Shown here in pieces: positions 44,465-54,590 of a stretch of DNA of 64,000 nt. Source of the DNA: Meghimatium bilineatum (Eukaryota > Mollusca > Gastropoda > Stylommatophora > Philomycidae); NCBI GenBank assembly GCA_034231615.1, contig CM067315.1, positions 9,881,915 to 9,945,914 of the forward strand. Direction: 5' to 3'. The notes beneath the pieces were generated by a model, which worked only from the letters and a program-made list of their open reading frames with translations, was not told the origin of the DNA and did not search any database. Made by a program: the position numbers and the translations under genes. Each line of letters opens with the position of its first letter. Position 1 is the stretch's first letter.

Positions 44465-45258
44465 AGCATAAACAATATAAGTAATAGTCTTAAGACTACT
44501 TGTGTTCACAAAGATTTAAAAAAGCAATAGTGATAAGACTACTTTTGTTCACAGAGATATAAAAGCAATAGTATTAAGACTACTTGTGTTCACAGAGATA
44601 TAAAAGTAATAGTGATAAGACTACTTGTGTTCACAGAGATATAAAAGTAATAGTGATAAGACTACTTTTGTTCACAGAGATATAAAAGTAATAGTGATAA
44701 GACTACTTGTGTTCACAGAGATATAAAAGTAATAGTGATAAGACTACTTGTGTTCACAGAGATATAAAAGTAATAGTGATAAGACTACTTGTGTTCACAG
44801 AGATATAAAAGTAATAGTGATAAGACTACTTGTGTTCACAGAGATATAAAAGTAATAGTGATAAGACTACTTTTGTTCACAGAGATATAAAAGCAATAGT
44901 GATAAGACTACTTGTGTTCACAGAGATATAAAAGTAATAGTATTAAGACTACTTGTGTTCACAGATATATAAAAGTAATAGTATTAAGACTACTTGTGTT
45001 CACAAAGATTTAAAAAAGCAATAGTGATAAGACTACTTTTGTTCACAGAGATATAAAAGCAATAGTATTAAGACTACTTGTGTTCACAGAGATATAAAAG
45101 TAATAGTGATAAGACTACTTGTGTTCACAGAGACATAAAAGTAATAGTATTAAGACTACTTGTGTTCACAGAGACATAAAAGTAATAGTATTAAGACTAC
45201 TTGTGTTCACAGAGATATAAAGCAATAGCGTTAAGACTACTTGTGTTCACAGAGATAT
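44465..45258 (+). repeat. 41-bp minisatellite
   Basis: About 19 copies of AAGACTACTTGTGTTCACAG then AGATATAAAAGTAATAGTGAT, with GTG/TTG, GTGATAAG/TATTAAG and CAAAGATTTAAAAAAGC variants. Lies in intron 1. Confidence 0.95.
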
Positions 45259-45699
45259 TCGTCTGAAGTTTCGCCTAGATATCCATATTGATTTCTTATT
45301 ACAAGAAAAGTAGTTAAAATGATACTGTCCCTTCGCCTCAAATTTGTTCGGTTCTTGCAGGCTGCTGGTAACCATAGCATCTCTCTGCTACTCACTTGAA
45401 TTATACACCTCTTGCATTCGCGTTCAGTTGTTTGCATATCGTCCCGTCTTAGGTGCCGCTATGTCTGGTCAATTCTCAATATATTGTGGCGATGGTAATT
45501 ATGATTGAAGTGGTCTGTTCTACTGTTGATTATTGATTAGAGGCCAGCATCATGGCTCGCAAGACATTTCTATAGTTTTCCCTCTCCGTACGAGCTGCTT
45601 TTTAAGAGTATATAGATTCGAAGTCCCAGTCAAATGTTGATTAAGCGATCTGTGGGTCTTTCCAGAAAAGACACCCCATTTTTAGTTTTCGACGTACTC

Positions 45700-46005
45700 C
45701 TTCGAATGGAGGAGCGCGGTAGTGTAGTTGATATTGAGATTGAATACTATCACCGCGTTACAGCGTGCCAGGTTTGAAACCACGTCCGGACACAAACAAT
45801 TGTTTGTCGTGATTTCTCGCCTGACACGAACGCTTCCCCAATCGTTCCAGCTGTAAATGGGTACTTGACACATGCGTTAGGGAAGATAAAGACAACAGGG
45901 AAGGGAACTGGCCACCCGATCTAATAGTTGCTGCGACTTAGCACATGAAGAGTTATCTTCACCCCCGACGACAGATTTATGCCATGGGACCTACTTTTAC
46001 CTCTA
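45700..46005 (+). mobile_element. tRNA-headed SINE, D-like, diverged
   Basis: The A-box-like region (TAGTGTAGTTGATATTGAG) and B-box-like AGGTTTGAAACC are followed by a body with AAATGGGTACTTGAC, AGGGAAGATAAAGAC and TGGCCACCCGATC. The order of body parts matches the D copies at 38.5 and 56.2 kb, but divergence is high. The ends are approximate. Confidence 0.6.
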
Positions 46006-46173
46006 TTTTCTATGTTTATTTAACTAGATTATCTAGTTCTAACTCCCTTTTTACTCTGAACTTCTATCGAGCTAAGTCATTTTAATTTTATTTGCATTAT
46101 ATGAATGTCTATTTCCACTTTTTCTGTGCACTTACTTACCACTTTCATCTTCCTCTCGCACTCTCTTTTCTGA

Positions 46174-46360
46174 GTATGGAATCCAACTCTGGAGATACCG
46201 CCAAATTTTTACAAGCTCTGGAGATACCGCCAAATTCGCACACATTCCGAAGAAACCACCAAATTTTTACAAGCTTCGGAGAAATCACCAAATTGTGCAG
46301 GCTCTGGAGAAACCACCAAATTTCTACAAGCTCTGGAGAAACCACCAAATTTGCATATAG
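46174..46360 (+). repeat. 29-bp minisatellite
   Basis: About six units of GCTCTGGAGAAACCACCAAA plus TTTCTACAA. Confidence 0.9.
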
Positions 46361-47048
46361 AGCTAATCGCTAGTAATTCACGGGAGTCAAAACTAGAACT
46401 TCATAAACTTATCCGATATACCATTATTTGGGTGGTGTTTGGCCATCATTACGAAGTTAATCTTGTTGACCTAGCGCGATGAGAAGTGACCCGAACACAG
46501 AAAACAGTGCGCACTAATGAACAACTTACCAAGTTTGTTTCTCGACGCGGATTGCCAATCAATAAATCCTCCCGTATTTTAGATTAGATTTGGTGTTATC
46601 TCCACCTTGAAGGTCAGATCTAATGGGTCTCCAAAGTGTCTTGTCTCTTGTCATTTCGGCGCATTTTACCAAAATGTTTATCGTCTAATCTCTTAATGTT
46701 TTCACGTCGTCTTTCTTTTGTCAGCCTATCAAAATTTACTCTTAGCGTGTATTTAACGCTTTATCTTTAGCGTATTTTACGCTATGTCTCACCATAAGGT
46801 ATTTATAAATATCTGTAAAAATGTCTTATTTATTGGTTTTCGGACATGACGATTGGATCTAAGTGTCTGATTTGATGGACTGACGACATTAAAGATAACA
46901 TGAATACATCGCTAGAAAATGCAAGCCACATCGTTCAAGACAGAGAGAGGTTCAGAGATTCATTGGGAAGACAACGTTCTGGAAGGAATACGTCACATGA
47001 CACTATTAAATTAGGGTTAGGGTTATGTCTCTATGGGCGGACAAAATA

Positions 47049-47179
47049 CTTATTTCTTCTTCTTCTTCTTCTTCTTCTTCTTTTGAGTCGTTCAGTCAGC
47101 CATCAAGTTATAGAATCAATAGCTTGTATGCACTAGGAATCCTTCGGGTCCAAAATAGTACCGTCTCAGGATACCCTAT

Positions 47180-47213
<34 letters not shown>

Positions 47214-47228
47214 TCTTTCTCTCTTTCT
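47049..47228 (+). repeat. (CTT)n and (CT)n microsatellites
   Basis: CTT run at 47053-47083 and CT run at 47181-47228. Confidence 0.9.
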
Positions 47229-47790
47229 GGTTGAATTATATATGTTTCGGTTCATTACGGGGAGACGTGGCCAGATTTCAACTTTTTAACATTATTCGCA
47301 GTGTCATTCAGTTTTTTGTGACCTCGCAGAACGGAGATGAAAAAGTCGATAGGTCTGCATCGATGTACGCGCTTCAAACTGAGAGCCTCCCCCTTCCCTC
47401 TTTCCCCGTTCCACAGGGTCATCCAAGGGGTTGTGAGCTCTCAGTGTGTAGCGGGCAGATTGCTGGATCCGCAAGTAGTCTTAACTACTGTGAAATGCGT
47501 TTATCCATATTTCATTTCGTTAAATAACATACGTATTTGTTTCGTTTTAAATCACCACAGCTACCCACAATTTACATATTTTTCATTATTTTGCAATAAT
47601 TCCTCTTTAAATATAATATGTCTGTGTCGTATTTATTTGTTTTGTTGTTGTTGTTTCTTTTTTAGTTTATTGTATGTGTGTTTCTGTCCCCAAGATTTAC
47701 TAGCCATACAGCTCTTGAATCATGTATGTATGATGGTTTTTTTTTTTAAATTCTGAGATTTATTTCATACACCAAAGGTCCCAACTCCCG
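47229..47790. other. No recognised feature
   Basis: Ordinary intronic sequence with short open frames on + (47231-47756) that show no conserved motif. Confidence 0.5.
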
Positions 47791-47794
47791 GCTG

Positions 47795-48062
47795 TCTGCA
47801 ATGTTATGAGAGGGAGATTATTTCTCCCGTCTGTCTGCAATGTTATGAGAGGGAGATTATTTCTCCCGGCGGTCTGCAATGTTATGAGAGGGAGATTACT
47901 TCTCCCGTCTGTCTGCAATGTTATGAGAGGGAGATTATTTCTCCCGTCTGTCTGCAATGTTATGAGAGGGAGATTACTTCTCCCGGCGGTCTGCAATGTT
48001 ATGAGAGGGAGATTACTTCTCCCGGCGGTCTGCAATGTTATGAGAGGGAGATTTCTTCTCAA
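47795..48062 (+). repeat. 39-bp minisatellite
   Basis: Seven units of TCTGCAATGTTATGAGAGGG then AGATTATTTCTCCCGTCTG. 39 is a multiple of three, so both strands stay open. Confidence 0.95.
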
Positions 48063-48140
48063 AATTGCCATTTACATAATGAAATAAATGAAGTATTATA
48101 AGGTTTCCTTAGGACAATATCCCTATATTTGCTCGTCATT

Positions 48141-48594
48141 TACTCATCATCATCAAGTGCCGTCTCCGCAACGAAGGTTGGCTGCAACGTATCTCCAACA
48201 TCTCCTGTCTCTTGTCTTGGTGGTGCACTCTGCTAGACTGTAACCTGTCCATCCTGTAATGTTACTCTCCCACTTGTATCTCTGCCTACCTCTTGCTCGC
48301 TTCCCTTTGACTTTACCCTCAAGTAAGGTCTTCAATAGGGTGTCATGTCTTTTAATGTGTTCAAAGTATTTTATTTGCCTGATCTTTATTTCTCTTAGTA
48401 GTTCTTTCTTCATATTAAGTGTCTTTAGCACCTCTTTATTTGTTTTCTTCTCTTTCCATGATGTTCTCCCTATTCTTCTATATACCCACATCTCAAAGGC
48501 ATCAATTTTGTCTTCTAATTGTTTATTTAGTGTCCATGTTTCTGAGCCATACATTAATATGGAATAAATTTTTAACTTGTTTGTAATTTACTAG
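48141..48594 (-). mobile_element. LINE family B, 5'-truncated 3' end
   Basis: The minus strand encodes the C-terminal tail of a LINE reverse transcriptase: YGSETWTLNKQLEDK, FEMWVYRRIGRTSWKEKK and GRQRYKWESNITGW. It ends in a (TGA)n-type tail, seen as CATCATCATC on +. A 7-bp direct repeat ATTTACT flanks it. About 20 bp is deleted relative to the 33.6 kb copy near the 5' end. Non-functional fragment in intron 1. Confidence 0.9.
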
Positions 48595-48619
48595 GGGTTT
48601 ACTATTGTATAGTGCTAGG

Positions 48620-49060
48620 TCTTAACAAATATGTCATTGATGTCAGCTGATCGCTTAACTAGTACCACAAGGCAACTTATCAAACATGTGTCATTGATGT
48701 CAACTGATCTTTTAACTAGTACCACAAGGCAACTTATCAAACATGTGTCATTGATGTCAACTGATCTTTTAACTAGTACCACAAGGCAACTTATCAAACA
48801 TGTGTCATTGATGTCAACTGATCTTTTAACTAGTATCACAAGGCAACTTATCAAACATGTGTCATTGATGTCAACTGATCATTTAACTGGTAACACAAGG
48901 CAACTTAACAAGAAGTGTCATCAACTGATCACTTGACTGATAAAACGAGACAACAAACATGTCATTGATGTCAACTGATCACTTAACTGTTAATACGAGG
49001 CAACTTAACAAACATCTCATTGATGCCAGCTGATCACAAACTGAATCTATTGATAAACAG
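48620..49060 (+). repeat. 57-bp minisatellite
   Basis: About seven copies of CATGTGTCATTGATGTCAAC, TGATCTTTTAACTAGTACCA, CAAGGCAACTTATCAAA, with the 3' copies more diverged. 57 is a multiple of three, so both strands are open. Confidence 0.93.
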
Positions 49061-49159
49061 GGCAATATATACATCTTTGTTAAGGGGGAGGAAGCTACCT
49101 TTATAACAATAGCTATTTTACTCGCTCTCGCGAGATTTTTTTAATGACCTTCACCGATA

Positions 49160-49370
49160 AAAATCTTTTAACAAAATTAATTATGCCTTCATTAGTTACG
49201 TTTTCTATTATTGTCAGTGTTTTGGTTGCTCACTATTTATATACTTGAAGTAGTCTTGGTTATTAACAGCATGCGATTCCAAGAATAAAAATAGTGATTA
49301 ACGGAAAATATGCGAATAATAGAGAAAAAGAACGAAAGAAGATCCAATTAATTCGGCGATCATTTACTCT
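49160..49370. mobile_element. Palindromic MITE (family I)
   Basis: Inverted arms: TTAATTATGCCTTCATTAG with CACTATTTATATACTTGAAG on the left, and CCAAGAATAAAAATAGTGAT with CCAATTAATT on the right. Related copies at 7.38, 28.64 and 49.71 kb. Confidence 0.65.
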
Positions 49371-49469
49371 ATACTGCCGACTGTCTGGGGTTATTTAATG
49401 ACTATTGTGGAAACTATGATTGTGAGTGACAGGGGTTTTACAACCTTTTTGGCTTGATTCCTAGTACTG

Positions 49470-49690
49470 TGGCTCATGGAAGGAGACGTTAGAGCTTTGG
49501 TCTCACAACCGTGAAATGCAGGGTTCGACTCCCGTTAAGGACTTAGTTTTTTCTGTCGGATGGTAAATTTAAAAAAACCGACTCTGTACATGACGTGGCG
49601 ACAGCAAGAACATGCGGACTTTATCACCCAGTTATGCATACCACCTCCCTGTTACTCCCTAACGAGAACCATGACTGTCTCAAATAGAAG
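49470..49690 (+). mobile_element. tRNA-headed SINE fragment
   Basis: The A-box-like TTAGAGCTTTGG and B box GGGTTCGACTCCCG are followed by a body (GACTCTGTACATGACGTGGC, GACAGCAAGAACATGCGG) resembling the C family. It lacks a full tRNA cloverleaf that I can fold, so I do not call it a tRNA gene. Confidence 0.55.
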
Positions 49691-49705
49691 ATCTCTGCTC
49701 AGAAT

Positions 49706-49895
49706 TAAATGAGCCTTCATTCGTTCCTTTTCTTGATTATTGTCGTTGTCGTGTTACGGTTGGTCACTATTTATATACTTGGAATCGCATTAAAAAATAG
49801 CCAATGTGACTCCAAATATATAAATAGTGACCAACTAAACACACAAAAATAATCAAAAAAGAAATTAATTAAGGCCTAATTAATTATGTGCAAAG
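49706..49895. mobile_element. Palindromic MITE (family I), best copy
   Basis: The left arm (TAAATGAGCCTTCATTCGTT ... GGTCACTATTTATATACTTG) is answered by the right arm (CCAAATATATAAATAGTGAC ... TAAGGCCTAATTAATTATG) around a short centre. This would fold into one long hairpin. Lies in intron 1. Confidence 0.7.
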
Positions 49896-50024
49896 GACTT
49901 CCAAGTTGGCCGGTCATGTAAGAACCATGCAGTATTGATTTTTTTCCCTAATACTAAATGCCATGCAATAACTTCCTATGGGGTTTGTAGTCGAGCCCTC
50001 GAACACGGCCAGCCCAACACAAGA

Positions 50025-50298
50025 ATTGTGCAGTCTTCTATAACCTAACTCAAGAATCGTGCAGTCTTCTATAACCTAACTCAAGAATCTTGCAGTATTG
50101 TATAACCTAACACAAGAATCGTGCAGTCTCCTATAACCTAACACAAGAATCGTGCAGTCTTGTATAATCTAACACAAGAATCGTGCAGTCTTGTATAATC
50201 TAACACAAGAATCGTGCAGTCTCCTATAACCTAACATAAGAATCGTGCAGTCTCCTATAACCTAACACAAGAATCGTGCAGTCTCCTATAACCTAACA
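50025..50298 (+). repeat. 31-bp minisatellite with CTAAC motifs before exon 2
   Basis: About nine units of GTGCAGTCTCCTATAACCTA plus ACACAAGAATC. Each contains a CTAAC branchpoint-like motif. The array ends about 80 bp before the exon 2 acceptor. Confidence 0.95.
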
Positions 50299-50376
50299 CA
50301 AATGAGGGAAAATCTTCGTATAATGATCATATTTATTTGCGTCTGTTATCTTCAATTTCATATCTCTACCACACAG

Positions 50377-50504
50377 GAGGCAGAGTTGACATGTTTAATG
50401 TGTCACAAGAACACAGTAATGCTGGAATCTTTATTAAGCATGTACTCGCTGACAGTCCCGCAGGGAGAAACGGAACTCTCAAGAAAGGAGACCGCATCCT
50501 TGAG
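50377..50504 (+). CDS. MPDZ/PATJ: Exon 2 seen: core of the PDZ domain
   Basis: The exon starts after ACCACACAG and ends before GTGAGT. Its first two bases complete a Gly codon begun in the previous exon, giving the continuous reading SIVG-GRVDMFNV. 42 full codons follow, with exit in phase 0. It encodes strands B to D and the alpha-A region, including GIFIKHVLADSPAGRNGTLK and GDRILEV. The pattern DSPAG-R-GTLK-GDRILEV is diagnostic of PDZ domains of the MPDZ/PATJ type. Intron 1 upstream is 7961 bp and carries two large tandem arrays. No frameshift or missing core residue is seen. The assignment rests on phase-perfect joining plus the motif, not on a database search. Confidence 0.9.
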
Positions 50505-50641
50505 GTGAGTCACACGTAATGTAAATTTTCAGATCTGAATGTGTTAGTTAATAGGGTATGTCAATAACAGCGGCATGTCAATAACACATGTATTATTGTT
50601 GAGTTACATCTCTTGTTTATATAGATTTTGATCACGGACTT

Positions 50642-50780
50642 ACCGCCGAAGACGGATGTGTTGGGCCATTGGCGCAAATAAAACGGCAACACAACGCATT
50701 TCCATTCTCTGGACTATATTCAACTGGAAATCTTGTAGGACCATTGTCCTGTTATAAGAGAAATCCTGTTACAAGAAGAA
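50642..50780 (+). mobile_element. SINE A, with target duplication
   Basis: Begins ACCGCCGAAGACGGATGTGT and ends in AGAAGAA. Flanked by a perfect 12-bp repeat GATCACGGACTT at 50630-50641 and 50781-50792. Slightly shortened before the tail. Sits in intron 2 of the PDZ gene in the gene's sense. Confidence 0.9.
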
Positions 50781-51249
50781 GATCACGGACTTCATTTCTG
50801 GAATAGATATAAAATATTTATTTTGTTGTTGTAAACACTCATTTCCAGTTTTTAAGAACTGGATGGGTCAATCTTCTCCATAATGACTAAGATATTACAT
50901 GGATCTACTGTCCAGGTCATGCGGGAGTCAGATGTAACGAAAGGTATTATGAATTAGTAAGCAATGCTATAGTAGATGGTACAGTTATAAGAGTTAATTA
51001 TGGCAGTCATGAATGAATTATGAAACAATCAAGAGGATGCTGAGAGAGGTAATGTAGGTCTCGCATATGCAGATAATGATAGACGTGTGGGTGACCAAGT
51101 GCGCCCTCTTTGAAATGATCCGAAGATCCCACAAACAACTACTGACTGGGGAAACTGAGCGTATATACCTTTAGATGGTTGAATGACAAGCATAGCACTT
51201 ATGGGAATGCCCCTAGTGCTGCAATGTTGGTTACTAAACAAGAAAAAAA

Positions 51250-51800
51250 TCGCTTCCCGGACAGAATGTCAGACAGAATGTCAGACAGAATGTCGGACAG
51301 AATATCGGACCAAATGTCGGACAACTATTACCAGGCTGATATTATTGGATTATCGGACAGAATATCGGACAGAATGTCGGACAGAATATCGGACAGAAAG
51401 TTGGACAACTATTACCAGGCTGATATTATTGGATTATCGGACAGAACATCGGACAGAACATCAGACAGAATATCGGACAGAATATCGGACAGAATATCGG
51501 ACAGAATATCGGACAGAATATCGGACAGAATATCGGACAGAATATCGGACAGAATGTCGCACAACCATTGCCAGATTGATATTATCGGGTAAAGATTGCC
51601 AGACTGTGATTATCGGATTGAGATTAGCGGACAGAGATTATTGGACAGTAATTATCGGACAGTGATTATCGGACAGTGATTATCGGACAGTGATTATCGG
51701 ACAGTGATTATCGGACAGTGATTATCGGACAGTGATTATTGGACAGAGATTATTGGACAGAGATTATCGGACAGAGATTATCGGACAGAGATTATTTAAT
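51250..51800 (+). repeat. 12-bp and 14-bp arrays
   Basis: CGGACAGAATAT units at 51255-51565, interrupted twice by ACTATTACCAGGCTGATATT, then ATTATCGGACAGTG / GAG units at 51600-51795. The (SDRI)n and (TEYR)n open frames are repeat artefacts. Confidence 0.93.
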
Positions 51801-51819
51801 TTTAACGTTTTACGTCTCC

Positions 51820-52020
51820 AGAAAATATCTTGTACATGTCAGTGATGTAATCTGTTCCCAGGTAAACAGCTTCAGAAAATATCTTGTACATGTTAGTAAT
51901 GTCATGTATTCCCAGGTAAACACTTGTACATGTTAGTGATGTAATCTGTTTCCATGTACACGTCAGAAAATATCTTGTACATGTCAGTGATGTCTTCTGT
52001 TCCCAGGTAAACGGATCTGA
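51820..52020 (+). repeat. Copies of the exon 3 acceptor region
   Basis: About 47-70 bp units with AAAATATCTTGTACATGT, GTGATGT and TGTTCCCAG-GTAAAC. Acceptor-like CCCAG/GTAAAC occurs at 51861/51862 and 51915/51916, is lost in a third copy (TTTCCATGTACA, near 51950), and is the real acceptor at 52006/52007. Use of the upstream copies would run into an in-frame TAG before exon 3. Confidence 0.85.
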
Positions 52021-52117
52021 CGTGAGAAATGCCACACACGACGAAGCTGTTGAAGTCATCCGGAACTCGTCATGTCCGATCGCATTCCTTGTACAAAGTC
52101 TTTCTTATTCATCCTGC
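52007..52117 (+). CDS. MPDZ/PATJ: Exon 3 seen: C-terminal part of the PDZ domain
   Basis: 111 bp, exactly 37 codons, phase 0 to phase 0. It begins after TCTGTTCCCAG and ends before GTAAGT. It encodes VNGSDVRNATHDEAVEVIRN followed by a final beta strand with AFLVQSL. The His in THDEAVEVI is at the first position of helix alpha-B, the residue that marks class I PDZ domains (binding C-terminal S/T-x-hydrophobic). Its last codons (LVQSLSYSSC) and the donor site form the unit of the 40-bp array that follows. Copies of its acceptor occur upstream. Only the first donor (52118) preserves frame: the second shifts frame by +1, and reading through to later donors meets TAA in the third unit. Confidence 0.9.
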
Positions 52118-53836
52118 GTAAGTTTTCCTTGTACAAAGTCTTTCCTATTCATCCTGCGTAAGTTTTCCTTGTACAAAGTCTTTCTTGTTCATCCTGCGTA
52201 AGTTTTCCTTGTACAAAGTCTTTCTTATTCATCCTGCGTAAGTTTTCATTGTACAAAGTCTTTCTTATTCATCCTGCGTAAGTTTTCCTTGTACAAAGTC
52301 TTTCTTATTCATCCTGCGTAAGTTTTCCTTGTACAAAGTCTTTCTTATTCATCCTGCGTAAGTTTTCCTTGTACAAAGTCTTTCTTATTCATCTTGCGTA
52401 AGTTTTCCTTGTACAAAGTCTTTCTTATTCATCCTGCGTAAGTTTTCCTTGTACAAAGTCTGTCTTATTCATCCTGCGTAAGTTTTCCTTGTACAAAGTC
52501 TTTCTTATTCATCCTGCGTAAGTTTTCCTTGTACAAAGTCTTTCCTATTCATCCTGCGTAAGTTTTCCTTGTACAAAGTCTTTCTTGTTCATCCTGCGTA
52601 AGTTTTCCTTGTACAAAGTATTTCCTATTCATCCTGCGTAAGTTTTCCTTGTACAAAGTCTGTCCTATTCATCCTGCGTAAGTTTTCATTGTACAAAGTC
52701 TTTCTTGTTCATCCTGCGTAAGTTTTCCTTGTACAAAGTCTTTCTTGTTCATCCTGCGTAAGTTTTCCTTATACAAAGTCTTTCTTGTTCATCCTGCGTA
52801 AGTTTTCCTTGTACAAAGTCTTTCCTATTCATCCTGCGTAAGTTTTCCTTGTACAAAGTCTTTCTTATTCATCCTGCGTAAGTTTTCCTTGTACAAAGTC
52901 TTTCCTATTCATCCTGCGTAAGTTTTCATTGTACAAAGTCTTTCTTGTTCATCCTGCGTAAGTTTTCCTTGTACAAAGTCTTTCCTATTCATCCTGCGTA
53001 AGTTTTCCTTGTACAAAGTCTTTCTTATTCATCCTGCGTAAGTTTTCCTTGTACAAAGTCTTTCTTATTCATCCTGCGTAAGTTTTCCTTGTACAAAGTC
53101 TTTCTTATTCATCCTGCGTAAGTTTTCATTGTACAAAGTCTTTCTTATTCATCCTGCGTAAGTTTTCCTTGTACAAAGTCTTTCTTATTCATCCTGCGTA
53201 AGTTTTCCTTGTACAAAGTCTTTCTTATTCATCCTGCGTAAGTTTTCCTTGTACAAAGTCTTTCTTATTCATCCTGCGTAAGTTTTCCTTGTACAAAGTC
53301 TTTCTTATTCATCCTGCGTAAGTTTTCCTTGTACAAAGTCTTTCTTATTCATCCTGCGTAAGTTTTCCTTGTACAAAGTCTTTCTTATTCATCCTGCGTA
53401 AGTTTTCCTTGTACAAAGTCTTTCCTATTCATCCTGCGTAAGTTTTCCTTGTACAAAGTCTTTCTTGTTCATCCTGCGTAAGTTTTCCTTGTACAAAGTA
53501 TTTCCTATTCATCCTGCGTAAGTTTTCCTTGTACAAAGTCTTTCCTATTCATCCTGCGTAAGTTTTCATTGTACAAAGTCTTTCTTGTTCATCCTGCGTA
53601 AGTTTTCCTTGTACAAAGTCTTTCTTGTTCATCCTGCGTAAGTTTTCCTTATACAAAGTCTTTCTTGTTCATCCTGCGTAAGTTTTCCTTGTACAAAGTC
53701 TTTCCTATTCATCCTGCGTAAGTTTTCCAGGTACAAAGTCTTTCCTATTCATCCTGCGTAAGTTTTCCTTGTACAAAGTCTTTCCTATTCATCCTGCGTA
53801 AGTTTAACTTTCTTATTCATCTTGCGTAGGTATTTA
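52088..53836 (+). repeat. 40-bp minisatellite made from the exon 3 / intron 3 boundary
   Basis: The unit runs CTTGTACAAAGTCTTTCTTA then TTCATCCTGCGTAAGTTTTC. From the true donor at 52118, GCGTAAGT recurs every 40 bp to 53798, which is 43 donor motifs with no indel. Substitutions are few (TTATTC/CTATTC/TTGTTC, CATTGT/CTTGT). The first unit is coding (LVQSLSYSSC). The variant series GTACAAAGTA, AGTTTTCATT and ATACAAAGTC appears at 52611, 52681 and 52771 and again at 53491, 53561 and 53651. The 880-bp offset (22 units) indicates a block duplication. The last unit is degenerate (CTTGCGTAGG). One stray unit lies at 53966-54020 beyond an inserted repeat. Confidence 0.97.
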
Positions 53837-53965
53837 ATGAGTTTGCCTCTCTTGTGGAGAGGTTTGCCCCTTTAAACCAGCAGACAACAAAGTCCACTTA
53901 AGTTATATCAGGACACACTACCATAAAATATTAGAGGTAACAAAGACCCCAAGTAAGTATTAATC
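53837..53965 (+). repeat. Dispersed repeat H
   Basis: Breaks the 40-bp array. Contains TTGCCTCTCTTGTGGAGAGG (a small inverted repeat), an ATCAGGACACACTAC segment and TATTAGAGGTAACAAAG. The same order is seen at 56813-56904 plus 57937-57990, where a LINE interrupts it. Confidence 0.6.
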
Positions 53966-54089
53966 TTGCGTAAGTTTTCCTTGTACAAAGTCTTTCTTGT
54001 TCATCCTTCGTCAGTTTGACTGTTTTTACAGATTACTTCACTGTTGTAAATGTTAGATATTTGTGTAAATTAATGTCATTTTAGTCATT

Positions 54090-54590
54090 TTCACATCGCC
54101 TACTTCCCTTTTAACTTTTGCCTACTTTCTTTTTCACTTCGTTGGATTCCCTCTCCACTTTACTAAATTCTTTTGTCATTTCACCTTCTTCCCTTTTCAT
54201 TTCACTTGCTTCCCTTTTTACTACATCTACTTCCCTTTTCACTTCACCAACTTCCTTTTTTTTCTTCACCTTCTTCCCTTTTCACTTCACCTACTTGCCT
54301 TTTCACTTCATCAACTTCCCTTTTTTTCCTTCATCTACTTCCCTTTTCACTTCATCTACTTGGTTTTAAAGGTTGCCTGCTTTCATTTTCACTTCCCCTA
54401 TTGCCATTTTCACTTCTCCTACTTGATTTCAGTTTGCCTATTTTCTTTTCACTTTGCCTATTACCATTTTCACTTTGCTATTTGCCTTTTAAATTTCTTA
54501 CTTCCCTATTCAGTTGATCTCCCATTTCACTTCATATATTTTCTCTTTTATTTATACTTCTATTCTCGCGTTTAATCTACTTTTTTCTTC
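54090..54590 (+). repeat. Degenerate pyrimidine-rich array
   Basis: Loose 20-25 bp units of the type TACTTCCCTTTTCACTTCA. Strong strand asymmetry (C/T rich). Open frames here (FHF, SLF repeats) are artefacts. Confidence 0.8.

Larger units (their letters stand above)
42416..50376 (+). other. Intron 1 of the PDZ gene
   Basis: GTAAGTAAAT to ACCACACAG, 7.96 kb. It contains a GT-rich array, a 41-bp array, tRNA-like SINEs, a LINE B fragment, two palindromic MITEs and a CTAAC-bearing 31-bp array before the acceptor. No exon was recognised inside it. Confidence 0.8.
50505..52006 (+). other. Intron 2 of the PDZ gene
   Basis: GTGAGT to TTCCCAG, 1.5 kb. It holds a SINE A with target duplication, 12-bp and 14-bp arrays of CGGACAG type, and copies of the downstream acceptor. 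Confidence 0.85.

Noticed and set aside
52088-53836. CRISPR-like regular 40-bp period
   Set aside because: No spacers, and the unit derives from an exon-intron junction.
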